Origin: Saprospiraceae bacterium
GTDB lineage: Bacteria > Bacteroidota > Bacteroidia > Chitinophagales > Saprospiraceae
Direction: 5' to 3'
Length of the DNA: 32,272 nt
Assembly: GCA_027011385.1 (NCBI GenBank)
Contig: JALVAD010000183.1
Span: forward strand, 1-32,272
Part shown: positions 29,558 to 32,272 of the stretch, piece after piece
How positions within the stretch are numbered: position 1 is the stretch's first letter
How the letters are laid out: every line of letters begins with the position of its first letter
Notes under the pieces: generated by a model
The model's input: the letters and a program-made list of their open reading frames with translations, nothing else
Told to the model about the DNA's origin: nothing
Databases searched by the model: none
Made by a program: the position numbers and the translations under genes

Positions 29558-30133
29558 ATGAGAAAGTATTTTAGTTTTAGTATTTTGATTTTATTAATCG
29601 CAATGTCAGTGATATCTTGTGATAAACAAGATGTAGTGAATATTACAGACGAAGTACCTGAAATCAAGCCCAAAAAGGATACAATATATCAAGACGCCTT
29701 ATTGATGAGTTCCGGTAAAATAATATTTGACAGTGCATTTATTCAAACTGTTTATACTGAGGGTAGTACGATTGACAATTATTCACTTACTGTAAATTCA
29801 AGTTTGATCAATTCTGGAGGTTATTTGTTTTTAGCAGCTTTCAGTCCCACCGGTACAACTGTGTTAAAAGAAGGAGTTTATAACGGATTGGCTTCTGTCA
29901 CGCTTTCTAAGAATGGTATAGATTTATTGGAGGAGTGGATACAGAATGGTGGAGATACTGATAAAATGCCCAATTTGGATTCTGAATTTATTTCGTACAA
30001 TGCTGATAGCCTCAAAATGGTGGTTTATCAGTTGAATTCAGATTTAGCAAAAGTCAAGTTGCAAGGATATTTATTGTTGGATAGTGGTGAAAAAGAGATA
30101 GTACAAGCTGATTTTGATGTGTATTTAAGGTAA
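29558..30133 (+). CDS. Putative lipoprotein of unknown function
   Basis: MRKYFSFSILILLIAMSVISCDKQD: signal peptide with lipobox (VISC); no recognised domain; 13 nt upstream of the sigma factor gene. Confidence 0.75.
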   Translation: MRKYFSFSILILLIAMSVISCDKQDVVNITDEVPEIKPKKDTIYQDALLMSSGKIIFDSAFIQTVYTEGSTIDNYSLTVNSSLINSGGYLFLAAFSPTGTTVLKEGVYNGLASVTLSKNGIDLLEEWIQNGGDTDKMPNLDSEFISYNADSLKMVVYQLNSDLAKVKLQGYLLLDSGEKEIVQADFDVYLR

Positions 30134-30146
30134 TTGTATTTTTTTA

Positions 30147-30725
30147 ATGGAGCAATTGAAAATAAATAGTAAAACGCTTTCTGAAGTTATCAGTAAATGC
30201 AAAAAAGCTGATACTTTAGCGCAAGAAGTCTTATTTAGATTTTTTGCTCCCAAGATATTGACCACTTGTCGCAGATATGAATTGCCTGATTTTGGTGCAG
30301 AGGATATCCTGCACGAAACTTTTATTATTGTTTTTAAGAAAATCAAACAATTTGATGAGTCCAAAGGCACTATTGAAGTATGGATAAGGAGAATTGCTAT
30401 AAACGTAGCATTAAAATTTATGCGAGACAAAAAGATTCAGATAACTGAAAGTGAAGATTATCTGCTAAATTTTACTGAGGTAGAAGATATTTCAGATATC
30501 ACTCAGCTCTCTGTAAGAGCTATTTTGGATATTATTAAAATATTGCCTTTGGGGTATAGAACTGTTTTTAATATGTATCTGATTGAGGGATATACACATG
30601 AGGAAATAGCTAATTATCTCGGTATTAGTACAAGTACATCTATGTCGCAATTATCAAAAGCAAAGAAAATGGTAAAGAATATCTTACAGTCTAAAAATGG
30701 TAAAATCCGAAGTATTAAAATGTAA
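30147..30725 (+). CDS. ECF-type RNA polymerase sigma factor (sigma-70 family)
   Basis: Region 2: DFGAEDILHETFIIVFKKIKQFDESKGTIEVWIRRIAINVALKFMRDKK; region 4: LPLGYRTVFNMYLIEGYTHEEIANYLGISTSTSMSQLSKAKKMVKNIL. Confidence 0.92.
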   Translation: MEQLKINSKTLSEVISKCKKADTLAQEVLFRFFAPKILTTCRRYELPDFGAEDILHETFIIVFKKIKQFDESKGTIEVWIRRIAINVALKFMRDKKIQITESEDYLLNFTEVEDISDITQLSVRAILDIIKILPLGYRTVFNMYLIEGYTHEEIANYLGISTSTSMSQLSKAKKMVKNILQSKNGKIRSIKM

Positions 30726-30729
30726 AAGT

Positions 30730-32139
30730 ATGACAGATAAAGAATTACAAAATATATTAAATGAAAAAATAAATTCCTACGAGTCCGGACTGGACTTGGA
30801 TAAGCATTGGGAGAGTTTATCCTCGGAATTAAAGCGAAATAAAAAGGAGCATAAGTTATTTTATTTAATAGCACTATTGGCTTTTCTTCTTGCAGGTATG
30901 AGCGTGTACGTTTTTAGTGACATTCATAGCTCTTCTGACACAAAATCAAAAAATGATGATTTTGTTAATGTGAATAAAAGCAGGGTAAGCAATAATGATA
31001 GTCAAAGCAAAGATTGGGATAAAAAAGGCAGTAATAATGATAATATTGCTTACCAAAATAATGCAATTAATCCAAATTCTAAAGATACTAAGCCTGATGG
31101 CATTAAGCAAATTGATATCAAGAGAGATGAAATCGCTTTTGTGGGTAATAGATGTACAAGCGCTACAGTTGAAAGTAGAATAAATGACAGCACGAATAGT
31201 ATTAATCAAGTCGATAGCGATAGTCAAAGTGATAACTCCGAAATTAAATATGTGATTAATGATAATAAAGACTTGGTTTATGATAATAGCAAATCTGTAA
31301 AAGCCGGAAATGGAAATATTATGAATATCGAATTGCTCAATAAATTGCATTTTGAATTATCAAAGAATTCACTACATTATGAAATTACCTCTCCTGATTT
31401 TATCCATTTTAATAAATTGAGGAACATGAGCAATCTGTCTATTGTTTTTGGTACAGCAGTGATGATCTCCCCATTGATTCATAAGGCAAAAACTTCTGAA
31501 GCAATATCCTTAAAGAATTTCAGGTCTGTCAATGAAAAACCCTTGGAAACATACCAAATGCAACTGGGGATGAAATTAGCTTTGAGAAAGTATTACCTGT
31601 CAGCCGGCATTTTATATAGTCAAGGATTTAGCAGATTGGACTATACTCAAGAGCTCAAAAAAGAATATTTAGTCAAAAATGCATTACTCGAAGAAAGATA
31701 TTATACCTTGACAAATACAAATGAAAAATTATACGGTGACACCTCTGTTACAGGAAAACAAATAGTTGAAGGCATCTATTTTACAAAATACAAATCAGTC
31801 GATTTATATATCGGCATTGGAAAAAAACTTTGGAGTAATGGATTATATTATTTTAACATAGATGCTGGAATTCTGGCAAATATCAGCAATACAGTCAAAG
31901 GGAAAACTATAGATCAATATGATTTTAATATAACAGATGCGAGTAGTATTTATAAATCTAATGTAGGTCTTGGATTTATATCTAATCTTTCTATAGGCTA
32001 TCATTTAGACGATAGGATTGATATTAGCTTAGGAGCCAGAGGAGTCTATTATTTTAACAATATCAATGTTTCCGGCTATAGATTAAAAACCCATTTGTTC
32101 AGATATGGTTTGGGAGGAAATATAGTGTATAGATTTTGA
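30730..32139 (+). CDS. Putative anti-sigma-like single-pass membrane protein with C-terminal outer-membrane beta-barrel
   Basis: Start reassigned to MTDKELQ (30730), 4 nt after the sigma stop. Charged N-terminus, TM segment LFYLIALLAFLLAGMSVYVF (about 30856-30915), Asn/Asp/Ser-rich linker, C-terminal alternating strands ending LSIGYHLDDRIDISLGARGVYYFNN...HLFRYGLGGNIVYRF (terminal aromatic). Confidence 0.75.
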   Translation: MTDKELQNILNEKINSYESGLDLDKHWESLSSELKRNKKEHKLFYLIALLAFLLAGMSVYVFSDIHSSSDTKSKNDDFVNVNKSRVSNNDSQSKDWDKKGSNNDNIAYQNNAINPNSKDTKPDGIKQIDIKRDEIAFVGNRCTSATVESRINDSTNSINQVDSDSQSDNSEIKYVINDNKDLVYDNSKSVKAGNGNIMNIELLNKLHFELSKNSLHYEITSPDFIHFNKLRNMSNLSIVFGTAVMISPLIHKAKTSEAISLKNFRSVNEKPLETYQMQLGMKLALRKYYLSAGILYSQGFSRLDYTQELKKEYLVKNALLEERYYTLTNTNEKLYGDTSVTGKQIVEGIYFTKYKSVDLYIGIGKKLWSNGLYYFNIDAGILANISNTVKGKTIDQYDFNITDASSIYKSNVGLGFISNLSIGYHLDDRIDISLGARGVYYFNNINVSGYRLKTHLFRYGLGGNIVYRF

Positions 32140-32166
32140 GGTGAATAGAACTACTTATTTAAAAAG

Positions 32167-32200
32167 AATGCTACTTCGAAAAAAAGTGGCATTTTTTTTT
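32167..32200 (+). terminator. Intrinsic terminator of the ECF cassette
   Basis: AATGCTACTT-loop-AAGTGGCATT stem (10 bp including one G-T pair) followed by a run of T. Confidence 0.85.
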
Positions 32201-32218
32201 GAAAATTTTTCAATTTAC

Positions 32219-32246
32219 AGGCAAGGTTTTTCTTTAAATTGGATAT
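32219..32246 (+). promoter_or_regulatory. Second copy of the candidate ECF-dependent promoter
   Basis: AGGCAAGG (32219-32226)-N12-TTGGATAT (32239-32246), downstream of the terminator and pointing out of the window. Confidence 0.5.
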
Positions 32247-32272
32247 TACAAATATACAGATCAATATTGATA

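Noticed and set aside
30125-30430. Minus-strand ORFs within the ECF cassette (also 30614-30874 and 30946-31350)
   Set aside because: Antisense to well-supported sigma and barrel CDSs; low-complexity translations.
30697-30729. Upstream start (MVKSEVLKCKS-) for the beta-barrel protein
   Set aside because: Overlaps the end of the sigma factor gene; the start at 30730 gives a conventional 4-nt gap and a better N-terminus.
30147-32139. FecI/FecR-type regulation of the SusCD pair
   Set aside because: The barrel protein lacks recognisable FecR features, the SusC has no obvious N-terminal STN signalling domain, and the cassette is divergent and about 15 kb from susC, so direct classical FecIR control is not supported.
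1-32272. Mobile elements, tRNA/rRNA genes, phage genes, toxin-antitoxin or defence systems
   Set aside because: None recognised; no transposase, integrase, tRNA-like cloverleaf or terminal inverted repeats seen by eye.

Overview
AT-rich Bacteroidota-type sequence dominated by one long minus-strand polysaccharide utilization locus (PUL), from about 29.2 kb down to position 1. It encodes a SusC/SusD pair, six sulfatase catalytic domains in five CDSs, a SASA-type acetylesterase, two beta-helix proteins (one with a type IX secretion sorting domain), a GH51/clan-A-type glycosidase, a secreted aldose-1-epimerase-like protein, and a cytoplasmic module of two different GH94 phosphorylases flanking a GPH-family MFS transporter. 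Divergently, on the plus strand (29.56-32.14 kb), is a compact cassette: lipoprotein of unknown function, ECF sigma factor, and a protein with an anti-sigma-like cytoplasmic N-terminus, one TM helix, a polar linker and a C-terminal outer-membrane beta-barrel. The most interesting observations are: (1) a 39-bp motif (32/39 identical) at a fixed 21-bp distance from a TTA(A/C)TTTG -7-like element upstream of the two main PUL operons, with a degenerate third copy upstream of the sulfatase operon; (2) an AGGCAAGG-N12-TTGGATAT element found upstream of the ECF cassette and again immediately after it, a candidate ECF-dependent promoter; (3) the putative trans-envelope anti-sigma/beta-barrel fusion; (4) a 1066-aa double sulfatase with a Lys/His-rich inter-domain linker and a polybasic C-terminal tail. 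All assignments were made by reading the sequence; no database searches were run.
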